A DNA stretch of 64,000 bases. Source: Perkinsus olseni (taxonomy: Eukaryota; Perkinsozoa; Perkinsida; Perkinsidae). The number at the start of each line of letters is the position of its first letter. The stretch's first letter is position 1. The notes under the pieces were generated by a model. It saw only the letters and a list, made by a program, of their open reading frames with translations. It made no database searches and was not told the origin of the DNA. Location of the stretch: positions 124,001-188,000 of the forward strand of contig JABANP010000025.1 of the NCBI GenBank assembly GCA_013115135.1, given 5' to 3'. This document shows, piece by piece, positions 10,739 through 22,412 of this stretch. Position numbers and translations under genes: made by a program.

Positions 10739-13027
10739 ATGCCTTCCAAAGCCCCTACCAAGCAGGCAAAGGAGCTGACTAAGGCGGCGATAGAGAATAT
10801 AGTCACCAAGGGGGACCTGAAAGCTGCCAGACGGTGAGACTCTGAAACGATCGGTCAATACTGATGCGCGTTGTAACTCTTCAGGCTTCTTGCTATTGAA
10901 GGGGATGTGCCATTGGCCTACAGTCGCCACTAGGCTGAAGGCAGCGTTGCGGGCGTGCTGTGTTCACAAGGTCGAAGGCCGGCGGACTGGTCTACACCAA
11001 GCACAGCAAAGACGCTCCTCTGGACCAGTACTGGAAGGCCTTGCAGTCTATGTTGGAACAGCTATTGCAGTCGCACTCTGAGCAGGCCATCACCCTAGGC
11101 ACCCGGTTGATGGTGGAGGCCATTAAATCCGAGTGCGACATCGCGCAGGCCTTCCCCTTGGAGCTTCTCCAGTCCACCGTTCTGTCAATAGTCATCAACG
11201 TCTATGACCCCGACTACGCGGCGGCTGTCATCATTGGCGAGCTTGCCAATGTCCACTGGGATGTCTACCTTCGAGTACTGTCGTACTTGAGGCTGATATC
11301 TTCCGCTCTAGCGGGCGTTGAGACCAGCAATACTCGCCCTATAGCGGCAGCAGTCCGGGACTCGGGCGTGGACCGAGAGGAGATTCTGGAGAGGGTCTAC
11401 ACGCTACTGGAGGCGTACGCTCCGCCATCGATCGAAATATGCCAGACCCAACCTCTGGATACGACGGGAAAGGCGGCTTGTAAGGGCGTGGTCAGCCTGA
11501 GGAAAGCCTTTCAAGAGGCATGGTAGTAGTAGGATTGGGGAAGGTGTGGTAGGAGAAAAGTTCACCGTCTGCTCAGGTTGGCGTTCCTCCGTCTCGATTT
11601 ATCATCGGACCTTATGCGTTTGGTCCTGCGCCATCTGCCGAGTAACGTACTTCCCTTCCTGCCCTCTCCGCAGTACCTGGGCGACTTCTATCTGAAGGTA
11701 GTCCCAACTACTCGACGCATCGACGTTGGGAGAAAGTGCCTCAGGCGTTTGATGGCAGCGACACAGCAGAGGACACTACCAACAGTGTATTGGCGCTTAG
11801 TGGCCTCTTCTACCTCCTCACTCAAGCCAATATTGGAGATCCATCGTAGTATTGGGGTGAGGGTTGCCACACGGGTTGCGTGACGCATGGAGCCTTCTAA
11901 GGGCGTTTTCCAGATCTCATCGGTCGGCCGCTTCACGCATCCGCGGCATATTCCGAACGTCCGTAGATGGTATCCCGGCGGCCCACCGGAGATCCCCAGG
12001 TACATCGACAACAGCCTTTCTGCGTTCTATTCCCGTCTCTACGCTTTACTCACGCCCCGGTCACGCTGGTCCTCCCGTACCGTCATCGTTTCCTCCGGCT
12101 GCTGCTACTGGCTTTGAAGTCACCGATGCTGCCCGGCTCATCTGTTGCAGCTTTTGCAAAGAGGCTCCTTCGATGTGCTATGCTGGTGAGTACAATCGTC
12201 TTGCTGTTGGATTGCTGTAGTATCTCACGAACAGCGCGCTCGAAGCATCTTTCTCGTAACTGATGTGAAGCTCTCCTTGGAGCCAGCGGGGCAGTTCTGC
12301 ATCACCGTTTTTCTGTCGACCAGTGGACCTTCAGGTACGGTCTCATAGTGTGGTAATGTGGTTGGTCACGGCAGCGTACACAATAATGCAGAGGAGTCCA
12401 GCTTCGTGTAGAGGCCTAGTCCACGATCAAGGGGAGGGTTCTCGGAAGGAGGTGGAAGGAGCAGGTAGTGGCAGGACACCACGGTCCACTCTCCACTGAT
12501 ATATTTGGCTGTTGTGGTATGACAGATGCTAGGCTCGAAGAGGATCCATGGAAGCCTGAGATGAGCCTGGATGAGGCTGTGAAGGTCCGTAGGGAAACTT
12601 TCGCACACACGCTAGACCCGCTGTTTTCAGGTCATGCCGCTCACTTCGCTATGGGAGCTTCAGTGCCTCCTGAGGCATCACTCCCCTTCTGTCTACCGGC
12701 TGGCTCAGCTGTAAGCCCTTACTGAGCCCATCTCCCTTCTTGAGCGTTGCTGTTGTTGTTAGATTCCGGACGAACATGTTTGCGGAGACCGCCAAGAGGG
12801 TGTCGTCTGACGACATGCTCGTCGTTACTGACAAGGAGCTGTTCGATAGAGAGGTCAACTATCAGTGCAAACGGGGCCGTGAGGACGCCAGCTGAGCGTG
12901 GGCCGATCTCTAGTGCTTTCTGGTCTCAGGAGTAACCCCGCCCGCCACCATTGGCTTCCTGCGGGATGAAGTACAGCCGATTTACCAGGCCGCCGATGAC
13001 GTGTTTGCGCAGTTCGGATCCGCCTAG
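10739..13027 (+). CDS. NOC4: Nucleolar complex protein 4 (NOC4/UTP19, CBF domain)
   Basis: NOC4 works with NOP14 in small-subunit (40S) ribosome assembly in the nucleolus. ATG at 10739 (MPSKAPTKQAKELTKAAIEN), stop TAG at 13025-13027. A large exon (10960-11510) encodes N-terminal helices (LLQSHSEQAITLGTRLMVEA). The CBF domain follows over several exons: FQEAWLAFLRLDLSSDLM, LPFLPSPQYLGDFYLK, NSVLALSGLFYLLTQANIGD, FYSRLYALLTP, LLLLALKSPMLPGSSVAAFA, KRLLRCAML, then MQRSPASCRGLVHDQ and LEEDPWKPEMSLDEAVK, matching the family order (LLKRHP..., DPF..., SSLWEL). Introns are short with compatible phases (an example joins QEA-W-LAF). The acidic C-terminal tail (VVTDKELFDREVNYQ, FLRDEVQPIYQAADDVFAQF) is less conserved. 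Confidence 0.85.
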
Positions 13028-13240
13028 TGATCAGGGGCAAGCTCCTTCGAGTACACTACGTAAAAGTTTCCTCTCCATCGTGGTGGAGTTGTCGAGTTGA
13101 GTGTGTTACTTCCTAGCAAGGCCAGCAGCCCCGTGCCGGTCAGAGGGGAAAAGCCGACCAGCGCAGATTGGATACAGCTGAGGTAGAATAAGTTTCGTAT
13201 CGACGTGGTAGAAGGCCATTGTATTGTTATTGTATCCACC

Positions 13241-14568
13241 ATGGCGATCAGCATTATGCATGTACTATGTATGGCTATTGGCCTTCTAGGCTGGGCCACC
13301 ACCGGGGCGACATCGGCCGGGGACCCGTCCCTAGTCGAGGATCAAAAGAATCAACAATCCACCTATAGTAGAAACTCAGTTTAACGTAACAGACCTAAGT
13401 ATTCTTACCGCCAGTGATGGTGTTTATGGCGAGCGTCTCTGACTTGTTCGCCGACAACGGCACCTTGAGCCTGTGTGCTGCCAAGGCCATCAGCGTCATC
13501 TCTAGTGCCTCAGCTAAAGTCAAGGCAACTGTCTTTGTAGTGGGGGAGGCTATGTCGGGGGCCGGGGAACGGATCCGACCAGTGATGGCTGAGGCTAGCT
13601 CCCGTGCAGGCGAACTGTGGACGAAGGCGGGTCCTATGGTGCAGTACGCGATGGCTGCTGTGGAGGTGGGCTGTGAGGTGATGGTCAAGGAGGCCTACCC
13701 TGTGGGTAGGGATATGGCGGTGGGCCTGGGCAGTTGGGTGGCCCAGGGCGTACAGTACGTCGCAGAGCCGGCTAGGCAAGTGGTGTGGACGGGGATGACC
13801 GAAGTCGGGAGAGCGCTGGTCAGGGCGGCATCTGCGATCGCCTTCTCTGGACAGTACTGGTGGTACTCGGCGATACTCCCGTCGGTGCTCAATGCTCGAT
13901 CGCTAACTGATGACCTGGTGCTCACTGCGACTATGTTATTTGAGAAGTTCAGTCCTCCTGTGATGGAGGTCATGGCGGAGGTCAGCGGCCGAGCGGGAGA
14001 TGCCGCCAGCCGTGTGCTGCTGGCTGCGGCCCCGTGTGTCCTCGACACCATCACCTTCGTTGGTGCCACCGTGATGGACATGTACACCACAATGCCGTCG
14101 GCGTCCAGTGGGCTGGACATACTGGTGCAGAAGGCGGTGGAGGCAGGCCAGTGGGTCCAGTCACAGCTACCATTGGCATGCAGTGCTCGCACGCTCAACT
14201 CCCTCATGACTTCGCCGCTGGATCCCCAGTGGGCTCGAGTGTTGGCATCTTCAAACAACTGTACAAAGGCGGGAACTGCTATACGGCAGTGGAGAGCCGC
14301 CTGGCACCCCGATGCTCGCTTGAACGGCAGAGGCAACAACGACTCGAGGCTGGCCAATTGTACGGTGGCCGAGATTGAAGCAGGCTTCCAGTCTGCGAGC
14401 TCCACTGCTGATGATATCAAGGCCGTTGCATGCGGGGAGGCAAGAACGGAGGCGAGCGGTATTGGCGGGATAGAGACGAAGGCGGTACTGAGGCAGATCG
14501 CAGTCGCTGTCGGTGCGCCTTTGGTGGGGTTGGCTGTGGCGAGGCTTCTGAGATGCTTCGCTGGCTGA
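13241..14568 (+). CDS. Secretory/membrane protein with a divergent J-domain-like HPD motif
   Basis: ATG at 13241 in good context (ATCCACCATGG). It begins with a likely signal peptide (MAISIMHVLCMAIGLLGWAT, then TGATSAG). A 47-nt intron with compatible phase leads to one long exon to TGA 14566-14568; total about 425 residues. The body is Ala/Val-rich and helical, with recurrent blocks such as EVMAEVSGRAGDAASRVLLA. Near residue 355 comes TAIRQWRAAWHPDARLNG, then TVAEIEAGFQSASSTADDI. A helix ending in W/Y-HPD followed by a helix is the hallmark of J domains that stimulate Hsp70, but the rest of the J signature is weak. It ends with a hydrophobic helix (IAVAVGAPLVGLAVARLL), a probable tail anchor. 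Function is inferred from the HPD only. Confidence 0.7.
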
Positions 14569-14725
14569 TAACTATTGCAGGACTATGATCATAATTAATA
14601 CATTTATTACACTGTTGAGCATATAACACGTCTCCTAGACTACTGCCAATCTACTGTCGTGCTGTTCTCAACCGGGTCGAGTACTCAGTGCCGATAGTTG
14701 TTTTTCGACATCGTTTTTACTCGGC

Positions 14726-17700
14726 ATGTACGGTGGAGGAGCTGATGCAGCTAGTATCGTCAAAGGCGTCAGGAATGCCATTAGCAATGTGAGCTTGCAG
14801 TGAGCAATATCACGCACCAGCTCGGACGACGAGGCTACATTCCACTCCCTATGGGAGACTTCCCTAGCATACCGAAGCAGCAGCGGATGCAGCAACGAGC
14901 TACCCGTTTTCAGCTGCAACACGTATCTTCCGGGGCGAGTTTCTCTGAATCTAAATACTTCAATGGATCAATCAACCTCAACCAAGGGGAGATACGACGA
15001 GGGCTCAACAGTCCAGCCGTGGAGGCCAAGTTGGATGCTATGCGGCGCTTGCTGGCAGCGGAGGCGTCCTCTGGTGATGGACCCTTCTCGATGCCGCTGC
15101 GCTTCGCCTTGCTTTGAATTTACAGTCGGTTTTCGCTCGACCCCTCAGATGACCCAAACGTATGTGTGGACCTCTTCAGCGAGGTTGTGAAGATTATGTC
15201 AACAACCAATCTTGAGCTCAAACGGCTGGTGTAGGTCACCTTCCTAGCGTGACCACTGGCTTCACCCTTCTGCTGCTCAGGTATATATGGATCGTCTCCC
15301 ATGCTGAGGCGAGGAGGGAGCTTGCTTTGCTGAGTGTTAACTCCTTCCAGAAGGACTCTGTGGATAGCCGCAGTGCTCTGGTGAGAGCAGCAAGTCTGAG
15401 GAAGCATGGCAGCAATAAGAGTTCTGGAGATGATCCAGGTCGGCGGCGGCAGCGCTGTTGGGAACCTGATGGGACTGGGCGGTGGTCTCAGGTGGTCATG
15501 GCGGCTGTCAACCAGGCCGCAGTAGACTCTTCAGCTTACGTTAGAAAGTCAGTGGCCGCGGTCTGCCTCCCCCAGGTAGGTGGGACGCCTCTGAGTGTCA
15601 GACCGCCGTTGGCGGCGGTCGTGCCCGCTGCGTAGCTGCCTGTGCCGTAGCAGGGTGCCCCCTCTGGGCTCATCGTGCAGGTGTTCGTGACCGATATCGA
15701 TCAGTTTGCGCTTGTCCGCAACTTATTGGTGAAGATGATGGCCACTGACGGGTCCGAATTGGTGAGCTTCCTCATTATCTTCGATACGAGGCAGTGGCAG
15801 AAGCCACGGATTTGTAGGTCGTCGGCGCCGCCGCTATGTCCTACTTCGTCGTATGCATTCAACTCTACGGCCTAGTCCAAGATGACGAGGAGCACGAAGG
15901 TGTGGCGATGCAAGGGCCGACTGGAAAATGTCTATCCGCGTAGCAGGATCTTCCGCTGGCACGTCGAAGCAGGAAATCATCCAGGACTCGCTCGGTATGC
16001 TACATGGCGTTTACCCGAGGCTCATCAAGCTATTGCCTTTGATGGACCCCTTTGGGCAGTACTACACTATTGGTAGACCCTCTGTTCTCACTGGTCATGA
16101 GGTTCGCCGTATCTGATGTCAGAACTGCTTCACCGGTACTGCAGATTACACTTCACCCGCGACCGTGTTCACGACCACTGCCGAATGTTCTTGGAGGTAG
16201 CACGTAGTAGCAGTGATATATAAATAGGGGGCCTGTACTGTGATAGACGATGTTCTTGCATGGTTGACCTGGCACGTTTGCATGTGCTGCCCCAACTAGC
16301 AGTTTGGTCTGCTTCGTTATAATTTAAAAGATACCGCTAGTGTCTAACGTCATTACGAGGACTCTCATGTCCCCTATATCATTTTCCCGGAACACGCGGC
16401 CGGGACTTGGGGTACAGTTGTGCGTCCTCAACGGATTGTTAACACTCAGCGACGAATCTCGGATAAGGTTTGCGCCTGAGTGATCTTGCAACACGCACTG
16501 TTGTGGCATTCTACTGCTCGAGGACGGCTTGCTCTCTGATAGGTCCTCACCTCGAGAGTGCTGCTATCTGCGGCCAGATTTGTAGTGCACCTGGCGTGTT
16601 GTGTCGTCTGGGACCTCGGCGGTCGCGAGTATGCTACCATTATAACTGCCTACCTCATGAGTGAGCCAGGGACCGGGTGATGGAGGCCTTCCCTGCTGTC
16701 GCTGCAATGGGATAGTGGTGTCTCGTCGTTGCCATCTGTTAAGGCCAGCAGCGTGATGCTCATCGTGCTCGTTTGATCAGGCTCGCTCGCGTTGGCAAGC
16801 GGAACCGAGGCCACCGAAACCCTCCTCAAGACAATTTATCAGCTACTGCATACAGCGGATAGCCCTTCTCTATTCAAGCCTTACATTCGGAAGTTCTTTC
16901 TCAAGTAGGCCCTTCTGCTGCCGCGATATCCGCTCGCTACAACCCTACGTTATCTCTGACGATCAGGTCGTATGACAGCCCGCTGGTGGCCGACATGAAG
17001 CTGTCGATATTGCAGAGCCTGCTGGATGCTTCCACCGTCGATGAGATCCTCTCCGAGCTGCAAACCTACGTCCGATGGCACCATCGGCCTGGTCAGTCGT
17101 CGCTCTTGGTCAGCAAGCACGTATCCGTTCATCATGACGGTGGACCATGGGATCGGCTCATTCTACCCTGGTGTCCATTCGTCGTTTACTACTTTCTGTA
17201 GGTTTGTCGGCCTTCCTCGCAAAGGTGATGAGCCTGATTGTCCATATAGCTATACGGTACCAGTCTGCATCGGATAGGATAATGGCGGGTCTTGTGAACA
17301 TGCTGGACAGCACATGCCCGTCTCTAGCGAACGAAGCCGCTGTTGCTGTAAGTTCTGACTACCCTGGGCTGAATTCTGGGGCACGCTGAGCTGGTCTCGT
17401 CCTATACTGTATCATGTGGAGTTGCTGCCCCCCTTCGAGAAGGTACGGGAGATTGTAGAGCATAGGAAGCGGCGTGGAGACCCGAGTGATACGAAGAAGG
17501 TCCTGACCGGCCTATCGAGAGCTCTGGAGTCCCTAACAACGCCAGCAGCCAGAGCTTCTGTTGTTTGGTTGCTGGCCCAAACTGATGGTAACCTTTCGGG
17601 GCTCACTTCCGACCTCCTGGCAGTGGGCGTCTTGGTATGTTTGGTAGTCACCAACTTAGGGATTTGTGCGAGGTCTGGTAGTGTCGCTATGCGCGGGATT

Positions 17701-19261
17701 ATTCCACGTGATTCAGTCGTTCTCTCTTTGTCTACTACAGGTCTCTGTGTCTGTGCTTATACGGTCGTTGATACCTTTCGGCTCTTGGTGAAGGGATGGA
17801 CTGGGGAGGAAGAGATGGTGAAGCAGCAGGTTGGTGTTATGTCCAACTAACACAGCTCACACTTTCGTGCTGTGTTCTCAGGTCCTGGTCCTCGGTATGC
17901 GCCTGTGGGCCTTCCATCAACTGAATAGTCTGCGTGTCGCGGATCGTAGTGAGCCACTGGATGCAAAGGCCTTGAAGAGCGAGCAATTCCCTCCGGCCAT
18001 CTCGAGCCGTACTTCGCCAAGCTGGCTGCTATCCGCCCTATGGGGTCCCTTCAGAGCTCCTGCCTCGACTGTGCAGCATCGTGAGCTACATGTTGTCTCT
18101 GGCTATGGCGGAGGACCACACCGCCAAGCCTCGGCTGTGCTCTGCTGCGCGGATTCTCACAGCGATGAGAGACTCCTACGCTGAGTTGTGCAAGGGAGGA
18201 TGGGAGCGAGTAAGTCTAGCCGCCTGTATCGTCCGGGCATCTACCATTCAGGTGACGGCCACGACAGATGAGATGGGGTCTGATCTCCAGAGGCTCGCCA
18301 GGGGCTATCTACATGCACATTTACCCCGGTGGCTCACGGGGTCGAGTGGCGGCGAGAGCTTGCTCGTCGAAAGCGCAGCGCCTCCTCCAACGGGTGTGGA
18401 TGCTTGTAGAACTACCGAGGTACTTGTGCAAGAGCTCCGTCTGCTCGACTAGAGTGGAAGCCCTGAGATTGGTCAGGTGTACACTCAGTCTTTGTCCTTT
18501 GTTTTGGGCACACCTATGGTGGGTTGTGAGGTGATGATGGAGTTTGACCCCGACAGAGCTGCGGATGGCGAGGGGGAGCGGCAGGAGGTGAGGCTAGGGC
18601 CCACTGTGGGGATCGCTCGCGTCGGCTCGAGCACACAGTTTTGCGCGACTGGAATCCGCCCAGATCCATTTCTTACTCCAGGCTTTCGATGCACTGCAAC
18701 GGTCTGCAACGAGAACACGGTCACGCGAACGAGAGCGGATAATAGAACCAGTGGCGAGAAGCTTCTCCTCTGGGGATGCCAATCGACAACGTGAGTCGTC
18801 CTGTTTTGTGAGACGCTCCTTTGTGCTGGCTAGATACTGCCTCGAGAGTGACTGTTCCGAGTGGTATCAGCCGACCTGCGCCGGTAGTCGAGACCCTTGC
18901 CGACCTTGACCTCTTTTATTCGTAAGTCTGCATCGAGTGGGAGCTGTCGCACAAGTAGCGGTTTTGCAGTCATGAGCCGCAAGGTGGGTTGGAGGAAGGT
19001 GAGGGAGAGTCCTGCGGCACCTCGGAAGGCTATGAGGGAGCCCCTGCTGATACTGATGGAGTAACCAAGCCAGCTGCGCCTACGGTGGACTTAGCATCAC
19101 TGTTCGCTGCCCACACGGAGGAGCAGGCTGTAATTCGGAACACTGGCGAGGTGAGTATTCTGACCAAGGCTGCGGTGGCCGGTGGGTGTCCACTCCACCT
19201 GGTCGCAGGTCGTGACTGGGGAGGACACCGAGTCCTCTGAGGGTGATGAGGATGATGACTG
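14726..19261 (+). CDS. AP3B: AP-3 adaptor complex, beta subunit
   Basis: Large subunit of the AP-3 coat, which sorts cargo from endosomes/Golgi to lysosome-related organelles. ATG at 14726 (MYGGGADAASIVKGVRNAIS). The N-terminal adaptin trunk is recognisable: FNGSINLNQGEIRRGLNSPA, EAKLDAMRRLLAAEAS, STTNLELKRLVYIWIVSHAE, LALLSVNSFQKDSVDSRSAL and SSAYVRKSVAAVCLPQV. Later helical-repeat exons include GMLHGVYPRLIKLLPLMDPF, LHRYCRLHFTRDRVHDHC, DMKLSILQSLLDASTVDEIL and VDTFRLLVKG. The C-terminus is acidic (VVTGEDTESSEGDEDDD, stop 19259-19261), reminiscent of the acidic hinge of AP-3 beta. Most introns are short; one near 16196-16425 is about 230 nt. Family identity is firm for the trunk, while internal exon limits and the possibility of a second gene in the 3' half are less certain. 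Confidence 0.8.
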
Positions 19262-19280
19262 ACTGGATGCATGGGTTCTC

Positions 19281-20172
19281 ATGTCGTTACTCCTTTTCGT
19301 ACTTCTTGAAGCCATCCGTCATCGTTATCAATTCATCGAGGCTTTCCTTCGTATCTTGGATTAGAACAGCATCATCCACAGGGGATCCCTCTGGAGGTAG
19401 CTTCCTGTTATGCGTTACCGACCTCACTATCTATTGTTCGTCCATGCCCACACCTCCGACCAGGCCTCGGACTGCTTCACAGCACGGCTGGCGGCCTGGC
19501 AGTGGTTGTCTCACCGACACGTGGACCTCGATGTGTCAAGCTGTGGTGATGAAGGCCGGGTCGTGGAGGCACTCGCTCGGTGTTGGACGATCGGTGACCC
19601 CTGCCTTGGCATAGGTAGTAAGCGGCTTCGTGTGTCGGGGTCCATGACCTCAGCAGGTGCCCCCTCCCGAGTGGCGGTCCTGATGGATTCTCAGTGGCCT
19701 CTGGTGGAGATGCTAGCTGAAGTTGAGCGCACCTCGGTCAGGCCAGAAGTGTTGATGGCTGATGAACTGCGGCGGTTAGCCTGGGACGGGATATTTGCAG
19801 GGAGAGGGTCGGTGATGGTCGAGGCCTTGACCCTTGTGGACGCGGCCGGTCAGGATGAGCCAGCAAAGGTAGGGTGGCTGTGAAGACTGACCAGCACATG
19901 GAGGCCTTCCTTGCCAGATGGTGGGCTTGGCGATGGCTGCCGATGCCCTAGGATGCCATGCCGTCACACGGGGGAGGGGATTGGCTCTTGACGGTAGGGA
20001 CGAGGATACTTCGCTAATTGTACGCACTTTGCAGGATTTGAAGCCATTCTTAGTTGGCTTCGGCCCCGTAACGCAAGTCTTGATTCCCACTCTGGTTGGC
20101 CCATGTTCTCGCTGCTGGCTAGACTGCGCCATGCCTTGCGGTCTCCACTGGTCGAGGCTGACGTGGTAGTGA
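19281..20172 (+). CDS. Hypothetical protein upstream of, or fused to, the GT10 gene
   Basis: Not recognised. A hydrophobic start (MSLLLFVLLEAIRHRYQF, ATG 19281) could be a signal anchor. It is followed by a coding block around 19410-19883 (RPHYLLFVHAHTSDQASDCF, MTSAGAPSRVAVLMDSQWPL, MADELRRLAWDGIFAG), a 49-nt intron, then MVGLAMAADALGCHAVT and a run toward the GT10 start. A type II anchor and stem would suit a Golgi fucosyltransferase, so this may be its N-terminal part, but I found no in-frame splice to the GT10 exon. Confidence 0.45.
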
Positions 20173-21210
20173 GTTGGTCCTCGGAGGAAGCGGCCCATCT
20201 GGGAGGGAACTTCGCAGAACGGATGGCGCATGAGATTTTCGGCGGCCTCGATGGAGTCGTGGTTGAGTCTGATATCGAGTGTGCGGATGTTTGGGTTTTC
20301 CGAGAGCATCCTCCGCGGAATTTCGGCGGAGTGTCGATTTTCGTTGACGGGCGAGACCCACTGGAAGAACAGCGGCATCGTCCACTACGACGAGTACCCT
20401 CTTGGGCTGTACCTCGGCCCTCATGACCACAACGGCGCTTTTGGGGACCGCTTCTCTTACGCCCCTTTCGCGAGTACCTCCTTCGCTCAACGTCAAACAT
20501 ACTCTGTGGAAATGTTAGTGAACGGTAGTCGACCTCCCCTCTGGAGAAGCAAGACTAAGTTCGCAGCTTATCTTTCTCACAACTGTGACTCAGCAGCTCG
20601 GGAAGAGTTCTACAACGCCCTGGCTGAGGCGGCAGCGCCGTACGGCCTCGAGGTGGCAGCCCTGTCACGGTGCAATGGAAGCGGGGTCCCGAGGGAGCTG
20701 GGCCGTCGGGCGGAGCGATATGGAAGTAACTTCTACGACGATGCTGCGGAGATCTACAAACCCTACAAGTTCGTCATCGCCATGGAGAATCGGATGGTGC
20801 CTGGCTATGTTACGGAGAAGATCGTCAACGCCTTCCTGGCGGGCGCCATCCCCATTTATTACGGCGACTCAGCAGTTGGCACTTTGTTCAATCGGAGAAG
20901 CTTCATTGACTTGGCCGACTTTGAGGACTTCTGCAGCGCGGCCGAGTTCGTGGTTTCACTCAACTTCGATGAGAGCGCTGCCTTAAGGTTCGTCGAGACG
21001 AGCGTCTTTGCCGGAGAAGACGGCCTCTATCCTTTCTCGTGGCACGGGCCACTAAGCAGGGCCCTGCCGGATGGGGGCCTTGGTGGAGCAATACGACGCC
21101 GTGTTACTCAATTGTTGGCTGAGCTGGGGTCCAATGAGGCAGCAATTCTGGGCAGAGCGTTCAGTGAGGAGACGTACATGAGCTTCATGAAAGGCGCTGC
21201 CTTGGATTGA
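20103..21210 (+). CDS. GT10 family (alpha-1,3/4-) fucosyltransferase, with an apparent +1 frame offset
   Basis: GT10 enzymes transfer fucose from GDP-fucose to glycans in the Golgi. The C-terminal catalytic half is clear: YKPYKFVIAMENRMVPGYVT, then EKIVNAFLAGAIPIYYGD, equivalent to the family's YKF-ENS-YVTEK-ALLAG-PVYYG signature for nucleotide-sugar binding. Upstream are DGETHWKNSGIVHYDEYPLG and FGDRFSYAPF. The N-terminal half is in another frame (EADVVVSWSSEEAAHLGGN, ADVWVFREHPPRNFGGVSIF). To join VSIFVDG to the expected GE motif, one base (C at about 20352) must be skipped. The second frame is also open back to 20230, so the switch point is inferred from sequence character. TGA at 21208-21210. 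It could be a pseudogene, an assembly indel or a recoding event. Confidence 0.85.
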
Positions 21211-21274
21211 ACCCGGGTGTTTTGCGTTGAGATTCGCGGCAATTTTCTCTTGTGGTCTCTCAGTGTTTTTGAAG

Positions 21275-22412
21275 ATGTCTAACCGCCGGGCCGCCACGGT
21301 GAAGGTGCACCCTTTGGCGCTGCTGAACATCTCGGATCACGTCACTCGAGTGTGCTATTCAGATCAGTCTGTTGGTGCAGTAAAGGGCCTTCTAATTGGC
21401 TACTCGGACGGTGCTGACATCACCATCACCAACAGTTTTCAGTGTGTTACGGATGAGTTGGTATGTGCACAACACGCCTCTACACGGATTCGGCAATATG
21501 CTGAGATTTTTCCCAACGCCTCTCCAGTCGGGTGGTACTCTGTCGGTGCCCCGGTGGTCCGCCTTCACAAGAGGCACACAGCTTCATGGAAGGTATCGTT
21601 GGCGGCGAGGACGGAGGGGAATCTTTAGTCGCCCTTGGTGGTGCGGTCCGACAACGAGTCAGCTTGGCTCAGCAAGGAGAGCGAGACCTTGCCGATACAA
21701 GCGTTCGAGAGGGGAGTTGATGGCAGCTTCATCGAGCTCAACGTCAGAATATGTATGGACGACGAGGCTGAGAACATCGCCGTAGGGCATGTGACGAAGA
21801 ATGCTAAGCAGGCCAGCACGGCCGGCACGTACGAGCATCTGGTTGAGCCGACGATAGGGGCTATAGCTATGTTGAACAAGAAGATTGAGTCCCTCTTGGA
21901 GTACGTCAATGCTGTCCAACGCCAAGAGGTGAGCCGTGAGCCACGATCGTTTGTCGCACCGCTCCGTCCCTGAGGACAGTATGCGGAACGGCATTCTTCG
22001 CTGATCGCTCATACGACTAACACAGTAAGATTTTAGTATGTGGGGCGCGATTTAGAGCTGCCATCAGACAGTACTATGATGACGCGATTCGAGACTGCAA
22101 TTATGAACTGCTCTCCTGAGTGAACTCTGTACGCGATTGGGTCCTCGGCTCTATCAATATGCCCCTCCTCAGGTGGAAGTATCCCGGCCTCTCCTCCGGT
22201 CGATCTCAGCTATATGCGATCGGCTCACCGCCATGTCCCAGGCTGGCGGGGACGCCACGGCATTGCGAGCACATTGGGATGAAGTCGTGGAGGACTGCAT
22301 GGCGGTGGCGCTTGCTGCCGAGGGCACGGCGAATGTTGCCGAGTTTTGTGCTACAATGGACAGGAGACGCATAGCCGCTCGGGCTCCTAAGGCCTTGCAA
22401 ATGGACTTGTAA
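21275..22412 (+). CDS. CSN6: COP9 signalosome subunit 6 (MPN-minus)
   Basis: CSN6 is the catalytically silent MPN partner of CSN5 in the cullin-deneddylating signalosome. ATG at 21275. The MPN domain starts VKVHPLALLNISDHVTRVCY and includes GLLIGYSDGADITITNSF, FPNASPVGWYSVGAP and VVRLHKRH; the zinc-binding H-x-H...D (JAMM) residues are absent, as expected. The C-terminal half contains NVRICMDDEAENIAVGHV, TYEHLVEPTIGAIAMLNKKI and ESLLEYVNAVQ, the usual HL...AI.ML...I..Y arrangement, then a last exon (SRPLLRSISAICDRL ... APKALQMDL) ending in TAA at 22410-22412. Introns are short. Confidence is high for family; the exon edge near 21600-21650 is less sure. Confidence 0.88.

Noticed and set aside
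13695..14420. 241-codon minus-strand open frame opposite the J-like protein
   Set aside because: The plus strand has a good ATG context, signal peptide, phased intron and continuous frame; the reverse frame shows no domain.
19776..20500. Long open frames on the minus strand opposite the GT10 gene
   Set aside because: They lack recognisable motifs and mirror the plus-strand coding sequence, where GT10 family motifs are clear; shadows of GC-biased coding DNA.
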